Positions 34,663 to 42,868 of a stretch of 64,000 nt of DNA are shown piece after piece. The stretch is from positions 285,069 to 349,068 of the forward strand of contig SUUN01000001.1 in the NCBI GenBank assembly GCA_015062495.1, in the 5' to 3' direction. The DNA comes from Alphaproteobacteria bacterium (GTDB lineage: Bacteria; Pseudomonadota; Alphaproteobacteria; Rs-D84). Position numbers and translations under genes: made by a program. How positions within the stretch are numbered: the stretch's first letter is position 1; each line of letters begins with the position of its first letter. Under the pieces are notes generated by a model. It searched no databases. It was not told where the DNA came from and was given only the letters and a program-made list of their open reading frames with translations.

Positions 34663-35431
34663 ATGGTTTGGCCCGGAAATTTTCGCGCGCAGACTGAATA
34701 TTTTTTACCAAGTCTGATGCATTGCGACCGTTATCAATCAAATCCAACGCGCCATAGTATGCAATCAACATTGGGTCGTATGAATTCGTACTGGATATCC
34801 AATGGTCGTTGCCAGAATTTGGCGCACCATATTTGTCCAAGACGTTTTGCCAAAATACCAGGATTTTGTTTTCGCGCTGCTTTTCAAATTTTTCGGCCGC
34901 CCCTTCGACTTCGTTAACGTCGTTATTATAAACAACACGATAAACGCGATTGTCGGTTGCATTGCTGGTAAAATACACAACTATCGTTTCGCCGGTATTT
35001 TCACGCACCAGGTGTAATTCGGACGCGTACAACAGGCCGCGATTACGCGCCAGGCTGTGGATACATTTTTCCAATTCCGCCGGTATCACTGTGCCACCAG
35101 ACCGACATTCGTAATCCAGGTTATATTTCCAATCAGGATGAATTGTGTATATTATGCTGTCCCGTTCGCGTGGCGCGTACAGGCCACGTTCGCGAAAAAA
35201 CAATGTGTACACATCATCAAACGACATGCCCAACATAATGCCCGCAATATCAAACGATGCAACCGACGCAACAGACGCACCGGAATTTAAATCCACATCT
35301 TCCATTGTTATATCGGCGTCCGCACTGTCCACAATTGCGAAATTATCAAAATCAAACGCATCGGATGCCGCACAGGCAGGCGCTATAAACGCCATACATA
35401 AAATCGTAAAAATTTTTAGCATCTGTTTCAT
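34652..35431 (-). CDS. Exported hypothetical protein, 259 residues
   Basis: Signal peptide MKQMLKIFTILCMAFIAPACAA, possibly lipoprotein-like (APAC at 17-20). Acidic linker, then a domain with GIMLGMSFDDVYTLFF, CRSGGTVIPAELEKCI (a Cys pair) and FWQNVLDKYGAPN. The SFDDV...KYG(A/E)P arrangement is seen in periplasmic proteins of unknown role. It lies between the VirB8-like pair and yraN on one strand with short gaps, so probably in one operon. Confidence 0.68.
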   Translation of the reverse strand: MKQMLKIFTILCMAFIAPACAASDAFDFDNFAIVDSADADITMEDVDLNSGASVASVASFDIAGIMLGMSFDDVYTLFFRERGLYAPRERDSIIYTIHPDWKYNLDYECRSGGTVIPAELEKCIHSLARNRGLLYASELHLVRENTGETIVVYFTSNATDNRVYRVVYNNDVNEVEGAAEKFEKQRENKILVFWQNVLDKYGAPNSGNDHWISSTNSYDPMLIAYYGALDLIDNGRNASDLVKNIQSARENFRAKPYAF

Positions 35432-35451
35432 ATAATCCTATTATTCCCATT

Positions 35452-36093
35452 TTAGCCGTGCGATGCAACATCAATAACAACAAACTTGAACACAGCCGCA
35501 GGGTCACCACCGGATTCCAGGTAATCTTCGACCGATTGTTTTCCAACTGTGTCACGCATGCCCGGCGCATAGTTTATCCCCAGATATATTGTGCCGCGCG
35601 TGACATCCGGGGTCGACGCAAAATTATTTGGGGTGCGCCACGTCCGCAGTTCATAATTTACAATCCAATATTTGTTATTGGTATCGGGGGCAACTGAAAT
35701 TAATGATACAGTTCGCAGAGCACGATTTTTAGCCAGGTCTTCGATTTCAGGGGCAACTTTTTGTAACCACGTATTAAATACATCGCGCGACGACATACGA
35801 CGCAGGGATGTGCGCCCTTCGCGCCGGCGGGTTACGTCGGACATGTCGGGTGTTACGTAAAAATATTCCGTGATATATTTCGCAATCAGGCGTTCACGCA
35901 TCTTGTCTGCGCCCAGGGTGTGGTCGGACACAGGCACACCAGGACGACGGATGGCGTTATCGTCGGGCTGAAAAAAATATGTGTTGATGGTTGTTTTTGC
36001 GCCTGTGTCGTAAATAACACCCGTCAAAACCAAGGCACCGCACATCAGTACCATTAACAACAATCCCGATAAAAACATTATCAATTTTTTCAT
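35452..36093 (-). CDS. VirB8-like membrane protein 2 (type IV secretion-related)
   Basis: 213 residues: short cytosolic start, membrane helix (LIMFLSGLLLMVLMCGALVLTGVIY), then a periplasmic domain. KMRERLIAKYITEYFYVTPD is followed by FNTWLQKVAPE and a strand pair VSLISVAPDTNNKYWIVNYEL and TRGTIYLGINYAP, the outline of the NTF2-like VirB8/ComB8 fold. Its ATG overlaps the stop of the upstream VirB8-like gene. VirB8 joins inner and outer parts of type IV secretion systems. Assignment rests on topology and pairing, so moderate. Confidence 0.55.
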   Translation of the reverse strand: MKKLIMFLSGLLLMVLMCGALVLTGVIYDTGAKTTINTYFFQPDDNAIRRPGVPVSDHTLGADKMRERLIAKYITEYFYVTPDMSDVTRRREGRTSLRRMSSRDVFNTWLQKVAPEIEDLAKNRALRTVSLISVAPDTNNKYWIVNYELRTWRTPNNFASTPDVTRGTIYLGINYAPGMRDTVGKQSVEDYLESGGDPAAVFKFVVIDVASHG

Positions 36094-36791
36094 CAGTTCA
36101 TCCGATATGCGTTAAAGTCCGCCACATAGTACCCCAATGTTTGTGGATATGCGTCCGTGTTGCGTCCAACCGTCGCATACGCCAAGATTTCAATTGGTGC
36201 AGATTTGTTCGAAATAATTTTTGCACGAATTTGCCACGTGCCACCGTTCGGCAAGACTTCGCCAATTGGTAACATCTGGACAGATGACATATCAATGCGC
36301 CATGTTTCGCCATCCAATATGCGCGCCTGATATTCAGGTTTGACAGTCGAATTAAAACGTGAAAACATATCGTCGCCCGTCAGGCAATATATACCACATG
36401 CACCGGTTTCAACGCCGGTCTTGTTTTCAGGGGTGCAATCAGCCGTACGGTCGCATTTGTTCCAACGCGCGGTGTTTAAATCTGTATTATCTGCAATCCA
36501 AAACCAGTTACGAATAAATTTTCCAATCACAGATTCTTGCAGTGTTTGGGTTGTGGACATTTCGCGCATTGCGCCATGCTGGTGCCCGATGATTTCCCAG
36601 TTGCCTGTGATACTGTTAATCGACACTAAAAATGGATGAACATGGGCGGAACGCTGAACCCACAGCAACAATCCACACGAACATATTATCAGAAAAAACA
36701 CCGTCATTATCGCAATAGACAACGTGCGGGACGACGCAATTCGCGGTCCCGCGGGAAATGTCGGTGTGTTAAATTCGTCTGGATATCTCAA
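36093..36791 (-). CDS. VirB8-like membrane protein 1 (type IV secretion-related)
   Basis: 232 residues. Cytosolic N-terminus of about 25 residues, one membrane helix (LSIAIMTVFFLIICSCGLLLWV), then HPFLVSINSITGNWEIIGH, which matches the VirB8 opening where the strand after the helix reads P(y/f)(v/l)..vd..tG. The domain continues with SVIGKFIRNWFWIADN and closes with LGYYVADFNAYRMN, as in VirB8 (..G..v..Y). Two Cys pairs in an insert (CDRTADC, CGIYC). One-base overlap with the second VirB8-like gene. No VirB4, B9, B10, B11 or D4 is in this window. Confidence 0.65.
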   Translation of the reverse strand: MRYPDEFNTPTFPAGPRIASSRTLSIAIMTVFFLIICSCGLLLWVQRSAHVHPFLVSINSITGNWEIIGHQHGAMREMSTTQTLQESVIGKFIRNWFWIADNTDLNTARWNKCDRTADCTPENKTGVETGACGIYCLTGDDMFSRFNSTVKPEYQARILDGETWRIDMSSVQMLPIGEVLPNGGTWQIRAKIISNKSAPIEILAYATVGRNTDAYPQTLGYYVADFNAYRMN

Positions 36792-36830
36792 AATTCTGTC
36801 CCCCCAGTTCCAGAATCAAGATTATTTATT

Positions 36831-36977
36831 TTAAGCCTGGTACACCATGATGCAGGCGCATGGACTTAACTTTAATTCATTGTTGTCATAGCCAACACCA
36901 ACCGGTTCGCGGTCGTAAACCTGGCCACAGCCGGCCAGCGCAATCGCAACCAAAACACCAAGAAATAATTTTTTCAT
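36831..36977 (-). CDS. Small lipoprotein upstream of the VirB8-like pair
   Basis: 48 residues: MKKLFLGVLVAIALAGC signal with lipobox LAGC, then a short mature part with SPCACIMVYQA. GGGGGA lies before the ATG. It is 39 bases upstream of the first VirB8-like gene. Position and size fit a VirB7-like role, but no sequence motif proves it. Confidence 0.65.
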   Translation of the reverse strand: MKKLFLGVLVAIALAGCGQVYDREPVGVGYDNNELKLSPCACIMVYQA

Positions 36978-37006
36978 GTGTATGTCCCCCTTTCCTGAAT
37001 ATTCAA

Positions 37007-37036
37007 ATTATACGCAATTTTTGCAATCCACGTCAA
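37007..37036 (-). promoter_or_regulatory. Promoter for the lipoprotein/VirB8-like operon
   Basis: - strand TTGACG (37036-37031), 18-base spacer, TATAAT (37012-37007), between bamA and the lipoprotein gene. Confidence 0.68.
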
Positions 37037-37038
37037 GA

Positions 37039-39315
37039 CTAAAACTGGGTTTCGAACGATAACAGGAATCGCTGTTCACGGTCATAGTCGGTCATCTTTA
37101 ACGGCCAGCCCCAACTGAAATTCATTGGGCCCATTGGGGTATTCCAATAAATACCAACACCAACAGATGTGCGCCATGAATCATCGATATAGTTCGGTAA
37201 ATGATAGAAAGGGTCGGTGTATTCTTTCTGGGGCGGTTTGCCCAAAACACCATAGTCAAAGAATACAAAGCCTTTGACCTGGTATTCATCGGGGATGAAA
37301 ATCGGGAAGTTCAACTGGGTCGAACCGTTTAATTTCCACAGACCACCAAGCGCATATGTTGTGTTATACCACAAACGCGATCCAACGCCCGCCACGTCAA
37401 AACCGCGCAGGGATTCACCGCCCAAGAAATAACGATAAACACGCGATACATAGTCGCCATCCAATGGCTGAATATAGCCAAAATCCAATGACGAACGCAG
37501 TTGCCAACGGTCATCCCAGAATTTTACCATTCCAACAATATCTGCGTTATAGCGCATATAGGATTCTGTGCCACCAAAGCCTGTGTACGCAACCCCCAGG
37601 TTCGCCACAACACCGGTGTGGGTGTTCTGGGCAAAGTTTGTGTCCAAGTTGTGATAACGGAAATTTGTGCCTAAGGTGAACAGGGTCGCATCCTGCCAGC
37701 CATTGTCGGCCTGGATATCATAGTTCTGGTCGAATGCGGCAGACAGGCGTACATTTTGTGTCCAATGGTCAGTCAGACGCCATCCCATGCGCCCCGCCAC
37801 AGTCAAAGAATCACGGTCGTATCCAAAACCACCCAATGCCGAATAATTATACATTGTGTAAGACACATCAAATCCCGCCGACAGCGCACGCCCAAACAGG
37901 TATGGTTCGGTAAAACTGAACAAGGCCTGTTTCTGGTATTCGGCGATTGAACCGCGGATTTGGACAATTTGACCGCGCCCCATAAAGTTGTTTTCGGTTA
38001 TACCCGCGTCAACCATAAACCCGTTAATGTTTGACCAACCAAAACCACCCGACAGTTCACCGGTGGGCTGTTCTTCGACACGAACATCAAGGTTCATCAT
38101 ATTTGATTCCGCAACACGGGTTGGAACCATTTGGACGTCTTTGAAATAGCGGGTGCGCATTAAACGCTGGCGTCCTTCTTCAATAGTTTGCAATGAAAAT
38201 GGGTCGCCTGCGCGCATTGGCAACGACTGATAAATCACAGAATCAAATGTGCGGACATTGCCCAGGATGTTAATAGAATTTAGGTAAATACGATTGGTCT
38301 TTTGTATTTTGAATACTAAATCAATCGTTTTGTCATCTGCGTTTTTTGTTGGCACAGGTTCAACATTAATAAACGCATAGCCATAATCGGCAACCGCACT
38401 GCGCAGCGCAGATAATGTTTCATCAACCATGTCCACATTGTATGTGTCGCCAGACGACATCGCAATCACGTCCATCAGTTCGTCAGTCGGCACGTCCGGG
38501 AACGGATTGTCGATTGTCAATTTGCCGAAATCGTATTGGTCGCCTTCGTCTACGGTGAATACAACCGAATAATACTGGCGATCGGGGGTAAATGTGCCGG
38601 ATGTGTCCGTCACATTAAAATCAACATAGCCGTTGCGCAAATAAAACTGGCGCAACATTTGGCCGTCGTATTGGATACGGTCTTCGTCAAATGTATCAAA
38701 TTGTGTCATAAAACGCCACCAGGCGTGTTCACGCGACAAAATTTCACCACGCAGGGTGCGATCGGAAAACTTTTTATTTCCTTCGAATTTAATGTCGGTT
38801 ATCCAGGTGGGGTGCCCTTCGGTAATTTCATAGACAACGTTGACGCGATTATCCGACAGTTCGATTTTTTGTGGTTCTATTTTTGTGCCAAAGTAACCCT
38901 GGCGTTGATAGACCGTCAACATACGCTGAACATCGGCACCAATCGTGGCGGCGTCATAGGAAGCACGTTCGGCGGTTCGGATTTCCTTTTTTAAATCGTC
39001 GTTGGATACGGCATCATTGCCTTCGACTGTGACCATGTTAATAATCGGGGATTCGACAACGTCAATCTTTAATACATTGCCCGACATGCGGACGTTGATT
39101 TTGGAAAAATAACCACTTTCCTGTAATTTTTTCGCGATTGCGTTCGTGCGTGATTCGCCAACATTGTCGCCAATTTTCACATCTGACAAAATACGGATTG
39201 ATTCCGCATCCATACGCGTGTTACCCGACACATCAATACGTGAAACAGTTGCCCCGAACGCAGCGGGGGCAACAACAGACAACAATAATGCAAACAGTGA
39301 TACTTTCTTCATCAT
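37039..39315 (-). CDS. bamA: Outer-membrane protein assembly factor BamA
   Basis: 758 residues. Signal peptide MMKKVSLFALLLSVVAPAAFGA, five POTRA domains (about 22-420; e.g. IDVSGNTRMDAESIR, VYEITEGHPTWITDIKFEGNKKFS) and an Omp85 barrel. The conserved L6 motif is GGESLRGFD and the last residue is Phe (FLLSFETQF). Central pore of the BAM complex. Two tandem ATGs (39315, 39312) are possible starts. Last gene of frr-uppS-cdsA-rseP-bamA, directly after rseP. Confidence 0.96.
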   Translation of the reverse strand: MMKKVSLFALLLSVVAPAAFGATVSRIDVSGNTRMDAESIRILSDVKIGDNVGESRTNAIAKKLQESGYFSKINVRMSGNVLKIDVVESPIINMVTVEGNDAVSNDDLKKEIRTAERASYDAATIGADVQRMLTVYQRQGYFGTKIEPQKIELSDNRVNVVYEITEGHPTWITDIKFEGNKKFSDRTLRGEILSREHAWWRFMTQFDTFDEDRIQYDGQMLRQFYLRNGYVDFNVTDTSGTFTPDRQYYSVVFTVDEGDQYDFGKLTIDNPFPDVPTDELMDVIAMSSGDTYNVDMVDETLSALRSAVADYGYAFINVEPVPTKNADDKTIDLVFKIQKTNRIYLNSINILGNVRTFDSVIYQSLPMRAGDPFSLQTIEEGRQRLMRTRYFKDVQMVPTRVAESNMMNLDVRVEEQPTGELSGGFGWSNINGFMVDAGITENNFMGRGQIVQIRGSIAEYQKQALFSFTEPYLFGRALSAGFDVSYTMYNYSALGGFGYDRDSLTVAGRMGWRLTDHWTQNVRLSAAFDQNYDIQADNGWQDATLFTLGTNFRYHNLDTNFAQNTHTGVVANLGVAYTGFGGTESYMRYNADIVGMVKFWDDRWQLRSSLDFGYIQPLDGDYVSRVYRYFLGGESLRGFDVAGVGSRLWYNTTYALGGLWKLNGSTQLNFPIFIPDEYQVKGFVFFDYGVLGKPPQKEYTDPFYHLPNYIDDSWRTSVGVGIYWNTPMGPMNFSWGWPLKMTDYDREQRFLLSFETQF

Positions 39316-39316
39316 T

Positions 39317-40384
39317 TTATAACCCAAATACACGTGCTAAATCATTCCACATTGTTAATATAAACAGTCCCAGAATCAAAACCCAACCACACATAATGGC
39401 GATTTCCATACCGCGCCCCTGCAATTTGCGACGGGTTATCCCTTCGATAATCAAAATTAACAGGTATCCACCATCCAGCACCGGCAATGGCAACAAATTC
39501 AGCACGCCTAAATTCACAGACAACAACGCAATCAACGCCAACAAGCTGAAAAATCCAGCCGCCATCGCCAGGCCTGAATACTGGGCAATCGTGATGAATG
39601 ACCCCAACTGCTTCGATGAACGTTCGCCGGTGATAATCTGCTTTAACACAACGACCAAAGTTTTCGATTCATAATATGTTTTACGCGCACCTGAATACAT
39701 CGCACGAAACAGTCCCTGGGGTTTTGGGTCGGCACGACGCGCGCCGTCGGCAACCATGCCCCAACGTTCAGCCGGCGCTAATTTCACGTTTACCAATTCA
39801 TCGCCACGAACAATCAGAACATCCGCGTCACGGTTTGAAGCCAATTCTTTGGCCAAGATTACTTCGCCCCAATTGCTGATTTTTTCATCGTCAATGCGGA
39901 CAATTGTGTCGCCTGGTTTTACGCCGGCATTAAATGCAACGGATTCTTGGATAACCTGGCCGATGACGGGCAGTTGGGAATTGGCAACCAGGCGCGGTTG
40001 GAACATAAACAGCGATGTGTAAATTATCCACGCCAATAAAAAGTTCATAAATACGCCCGCCCCAATAATTATAAACTGTTTCCAGGCGGGGGCAGATAAA
40101 TAATGACCAACCCGTTTGTCGGCGGGCAATTCGGCGTATTTTTTGCGGTTGAACATGTCTTCTTGGCCATAGATGGAAACATATCCCCCCAATGGCAGAC
40201 ACGCAATTTTCCACAACGTGCCACGTTTGTCGTGCCATTTTACAATCGCAGGTCCAAAACCAATGGAAAAGGTATCAACACGCACCCCGGCCCAACGCGC
40301 CGCCAAAAAGTGCCCCAGTTCATGCACAAATACAACAACCCCAAGGACGATTAGCAATGCCAAAATCGTTAATAATACATGCAT
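39317..40384 (-). CDS. rseP: Site-2 intramembrane zinc protease RseP
   Basis: 355 residues. HELGH in the first membrane helix (His21, Glu22, His25), then FSIGFGPAIVKW. A single PDZ domain lies in the middle (VIQESVAFNAGVKPGDTIVRIDDEKISNW), and the third-ligand motif NLLPLPVLDGGYLL near the C-terminus with two further helices. Cleaves membrane-bound anti-sigma factors and remnant signal peptides in its family. The E. coli protein has two PDZ domains; alphaproteobacterial forms often have one. Operon with cdsA and bamA. Confidence 0.95.
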   Translation of the reverse strand: MHVLLTILALLIVLGVVVFVHELGHFLAARWAGVRVDTFSIGFGPAIVKWHDKRGTLWKIACLPLGGYVSIYGQEDMFNRKKYAELPADKRVGHYLSAPAWKQFIIIGAGVFMNFLLAWIIYTSLFMFQPRLVANSQLPVIGQVIQESVAFNAGVKPGDTIVRIDDEKISNWGEVILAKELASNRDADVLIVRGDELVNVKLAPAERWGMVADGARRADPKPQGLFRAMYSGARKTYYESKTLVVVLKQIITGERSSKQLGSFITIAQYSGLAMAAGFFSLLALIALLSVNLGVLNLLPLPVLDGGYLLILIIEGITRRKLQGRGMEIAIMCGWVLILGLFILTMWNDLARVFGL

Positions 40385-40412
40385 GTTTATACCCTTCCTT
40401 TACAATAATACT

Positions 40413-41060
40413 TTATAACATTATCAACCATACCAATGGCAGTACATAAATCCAGCCATCAAATCTGTCCAGGACGCCACCGTGCCCAGGCAAAATCGTG
40501 CCAAAATCTTTGATGCCCATTTTACGTTTTAGCCAACTGGCGGTTAAATCACCGTATTGGGATAACAAAGAAACACTGATACCAATCCACATTAGTTGTG
40601 GCATAAATGTGTCCGCCCCCAACAGGCCGTACATTACACCTGCAAATGTACCACAGATAATGCCCGCAATCTGGCCCGACCAGGTTTTGCCCGATGACAG
40701 ACGTTCCCACATCTTGTCCCCGCCAATCAGACGACCAAACAGCCATGCGCCAATGTCCGCCGAACAGATTATCATCAGCATTAATAAAATAATCCATGGA
40801 CGCGCACCAACAACATTAATTGCCGCCAACATCACAAACAGCCAAACCAAAAATCCACCAAACGATAACCAATTCGTACGCAGGATATCGTTGGACACAC
40901 GACGCAGACATAAAATGTATTCTGCAATCATTGCCAAAACAACGATAATACCCAAAATACGCACCGCAGGCAATCCAAAGTATTCACCCAGTGCCGCCAG
41001 TGCCGCGATAATCGCCATAACCGCACCGACAATGATTCTTTGTTTAGTATTTGACATCAT
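40413..41060 (-). CDS. cdsA: Phosphatidate cytidylyltransferase CdsA
   Basis: 215 residues, shorter than the usual 265-285, with missing helices at the N-terminal side. About six membrane helices. The CDP-diglyceride synthase signature SWLKRKMGIKDFGTILPGHGG followed by VLDRFDG is intact. Forms CDP-diacylglycerol for all phospholipids. Adjacent to the uppS stop (no gap), as in the classic uppS-cdsA-rseP order. dxr, often between frr and cdsA/rseP, is absent. Confidence 0.9.
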   Translation of the reverse strand: MMSNTKQRIIVGAVMAIIAALAALGEYFGLPAVRILGIIVVLAMIAEYILCLRRVSNDILRTNWLSFGGFLVWLFVMLAAINVVGARPWIILLMLMIICSADIGAWLFGRLIGGDKMWERLSSGKTWSGQIAGIICGTFAGVMYGLLGADTFMPQLMWIGISVSLLSQYGDLTASWLKRKMGIKDFGTILPGHGGVLDRFDGWIYVLPLVWLIML

Positions 41061-41828
41061 TTACCCCTGTTTCTTTTTGCCCAGATAATTTGCTTTTTTC
41101 CCACCACCAAAACGACGATTACGTTTGGCAAATTCATCCAAAACATTTTGCCATCCGCGTTCATTCTTGACCAAATCAGGCCAATGTTCGGGAACAAATA
41201 ACAATTCTGCATATGCCAATTTCCACAGCAAGAAATTAGAAATACGGTTTTCGTTGCTGGTGCGAACCATCAAATCAATCGGCAACAGGTCACCCGTATC
41301 CAGATACGTTTCAAATGTTTCCAGTGTTACAGGTTCGCCCGCCGCAATTGCCGCATTTACCGCATCTACGATTTCCTGTTGACCGCCATAGTTTACAGCG
41401 AACGCGACCGTACCGCCTGTGTTTTCGGCGGTTCTTTCTTCTAATTCATCGCACAGCGCAGCCAATTTTTCTGGCAACCTGTCGCGCGAACCAATCACAC
41501 GGCAGCGAATGTTTTTTTCCAGCGCATGTTCCATATTCTTGGTCAATTCCGTATAGAACAAGTCCATAAGGAAATCAACCTCGTCTGTGGAACGATTCCA
41601 GTTTTCCGTAGAAAAACAAAAGAACGTTATCGTTGAAACACCACGTGCAAAAAACCAATCGACCAAATTTTCAAAGTTTGCAATGCCGGCCTGGTGTCCC
41701 ATTAATGGTGGCAGACCACGCATTTCTGCCCAACGACGATTGCCATCACAAATAAAGGCGATATGCTGGGGCACTTTGCCAGATGTGGCAACAGCAGGCG
41801 CTGTTTTTTTCTTGAATAATTTTAACAT
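41061..41828 (-). CDS. uppS: Undecaprenyl diphosphate synthase
   Basis: 255 residues. HIAFICDGNRRWAEMRG with catalytic Asp28, GHQAGIANFENLVDW, FFCFSTENWNRSTDEV, then MVRTSNENRISNFLLWKLAYAELLFVPEHWPD near the end: the full cis-prenyltransferase set. Makes the C55 lipid carrier for peptidoglycan and O-antigen. Second gene of the frr operon. Confidence 0.95.
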   Translation of the reverse strand: MLKLFKKKTAPAVATSGKVPQHIAFICDGNRRWAEMRGLPPLMGHQAGIANFENLVDWFFARGVSTITFFCFSTENWNRSTDEVDFLMDLFYTELTKNMEHALEKNIRCRVIGSRDRLPEKLAALCDELEERTAENTGGTVAFAVNYGGQQEIVDAVNAAIAAGEPVTLETFETYLDTGDLLPIDLMVRTSNENRISNFLLWKLAYAELLFVPEHWPDLVKNERGWQNVLDEFAKRNRRFGGGKKANYLGKKKQG

Positions 41829-41848
41829 AGTATTCCCGATTGCTTGGA

Positions 41849-42409
41849 TTAAACAGACATAATGTCGGCTTCTTTTTCACGTGCCAGGGCGTCAACCTCG
41901 GCCCCACGTTTATCAAAGACCTTTTGAATGTCGTCTTCGAATTTACGTTGGTCGTCTTCGGAAATTTCTTTGTCGGTGACGGCACGTTTGATTTTACCCA
42001 TTGCATCCTGGCGGATATTGCGCATGGAAATTTTGGCCTCTTCGGCGTATTTACCGGCAACCTTGGTCAATTCGCGGCGGCGTTCTTCGGTAAGTGGCGG
42101 CATGTTCAGGCGAATTACACCACCCGCCGTCATCGGGTTCAGCCCCAGGCCCGAATCGCGTATCGCCTTTTCAACCGCGGGGGCATTAGTAATATCCCAA
42201 ACCGTTACGGATAAAGTTTGGTTGTCGGGGGTTGAAACTGTCGCAACCTGATTAACCGGCATTTCAGAGCCGTAAACCGGCACACGCACCGCGTCCAGCA
42301 AATGTACAGACGCACGCCCAGTACGCAGACCTGCGTATTCATTCTTTAAAACTTCCAGTGTTTGGGCCGTTTTCTGTTCAACCTCGGCCTTTAATAATTG
42401 ATAGTCCAT
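41849..42409 (-). CDS. frr: Ribosome recycling factor
   Basis: 186 residues, full length. Typical helices: LKNEYAGLRTGRASVHLLD, VNQVATVSTPDNQTL, LGLNPMTAGGVIRLNMPPLTEERR and a C-terminal DIQKVFDKRGAEVDALAREKE. The ATG at 42409 has AAGGAGACTCT in front. A much longer open frame runs upstream but only through the tRNA genes, so it is not coding. First gene of the envelope operon. Confidence 0.96.
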   Translation of the reverse strand: MDYQLLKAEVEQKTAQTLEVLKNEYAGLRTGRASVHLLDAVRVPVYGSEMPVNQVATVSTPDNQTLSVTVWDITNAPAVEKAIRDSGLGLNPMTAGGVIRLNMPPLTEERRRELTKVAGKYAEEAKISMRNIRQDAMGKIKRAVTDKEISEDDQRKFEDDIQKVFDKRGAEVDALAREKEADIMSV

Positions 42410-42435
42410 ATAGAGTCTCCTTAAAGTACAGAAAA

Positions 42436-42465
42436 AGATTAGCAAATTGATTTGACATTTGGCAA
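42436..42465 (-). promoter_or_regulatory. Promoter for the frr operon
   Basis: - strand TTGCCA (42465-42460), 18-base spacer, TAATCT (42441-42436). It overlaps the divergent tRNA promoter. Confidence 0.5.
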
Positions 42466-42480
42466 GAAGAAATATAGAAT
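42452..42480 (+). promoter_or_regulatory. Promoter for the tRNA-Ala/tRNA-His cluster
   Basis: Perfect TTGACA (42452-42457), 17-base spacer, TAGAAT (42475-42480). Confidence 0.75.
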
Positions 42481-42490
42481 ATGTCGGCAC

Positions 42491-42555
42491 ATGGGGTTGT
42501 AGCTCATCCGTCTGTGCATAGCACAGCCGAGATTGGGGGCAAGTCCAAAGTATCG
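42491..42555 (+). pseudogene. Truncated tRNA-Ala-like relic
   Basis: 42491-42505 repeats the first 14 bases of tRNA-Ala plus one base (TGGGGTTGTAGCTCA), then diverges. A CTGTGC-ATA-GCACAG hairpin follows, but there is no T arm or 3' acceptor strand. The unit is 65 bases and directly precedes the intact gene. Confidence 0.6.
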
Positions 42556-42556
42556 T

Positions 42557-42632
42557 GGGGTTGTAGCTCAGTTGGTAGAGCACTTGCATGGCATGCAAGG
42601 GGTCGTCGGTTCGAGTCCGATCAGCTCCACCA
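42557..42632 (+). tRNA. tRNA-Ala (anticodon GGC)
   Basis: 76 nt with encoded CCA. Acceptor GGGGTTG/CAGCTCC (two G-U pairs), anticodon stem CTTGC/GCAAG with loop ATGGCAT, T arm GTTCGAGTCC. Confidence 0.94.
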
Positions 42633-42654
42633 CGAATTTTGAAAGATTCAGTAT

Positions 42655-42732
42655 GGCGGATATAGCTCAGTTGGTTAGAGCGTTGGTTTGTGGTACCAAA
42701 TGTCGCCGGTTCGAGTCCGGTTATCCGCCCCA
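42655..42732 (+). tRNA. tRNA-His (anticodon GTG)
   Basis: Anticodon stem TTGGT/ACCAA with loop TTGTGGT; the extra G at -1 faces C73, as tRNA-His requires; CCA encoded. Confidence 0.94.
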
Positions 42733-42739
42733 TTAATAA

Positions 42740-42763
42740 ACGTCCCGTTTGGGGCGTTTTTTG
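42740..42763 (+). terminator. Terminator of the tRNA cluster
   Basis: CGTCCC, loop GTTT, GGGGCG, then TTTTTTG. It touches the next promoter. Confidence 0.82.
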
Positions 42764-42792
42764 TTGAAAAAATTTGTGTTTTATGGTATAAT
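42764..42792 (+). promoter_or_regulatory. Promoter of the two-hairpin leader before the MuF gene
   Basis: TTGAAA (42764-42769), 17-base spacer, TATAAT (42787-42792). Confidence 0.7.
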
Positions 42793-42806
42793 TCTTGCAT
42801 TTAGTG

Positions 42807-42829
42807 GACGACATTTGGTCGTCTTTTTT
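42807..42829 (+). terminator. Leader hairpin 1 with T-tract
   Basis: GACGAC, loop ATTTG, GTCGTC, then TTTTTTA, about 8 bases after the predicted start. Confidence 0.7.
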
Positions 42830-42832
42830 ATT

Positions 42833-42855
42833 GCCCGCATATGCGGGTGTTTTTT
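42833..42855 (+). terminator. Leader hairpin 2 with T-tract
   Basis: CCCGCAT/ATGCGGG then TGTTTTTTAT, ending 14 bases before the ATG at 42869. Confidence 0.75.
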
Positions 42856-42868
42856 ATGGGGGAAGAAA

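Noticed and set aside
42410-42814. Long in-frame extension of frr through the tRNA region
   Set aside because: It reads antisense through tRNA-Ala and tRNA-His; such frames arise by chance across tRNAs. The frr start with AAGGAG at 42409 is clear.
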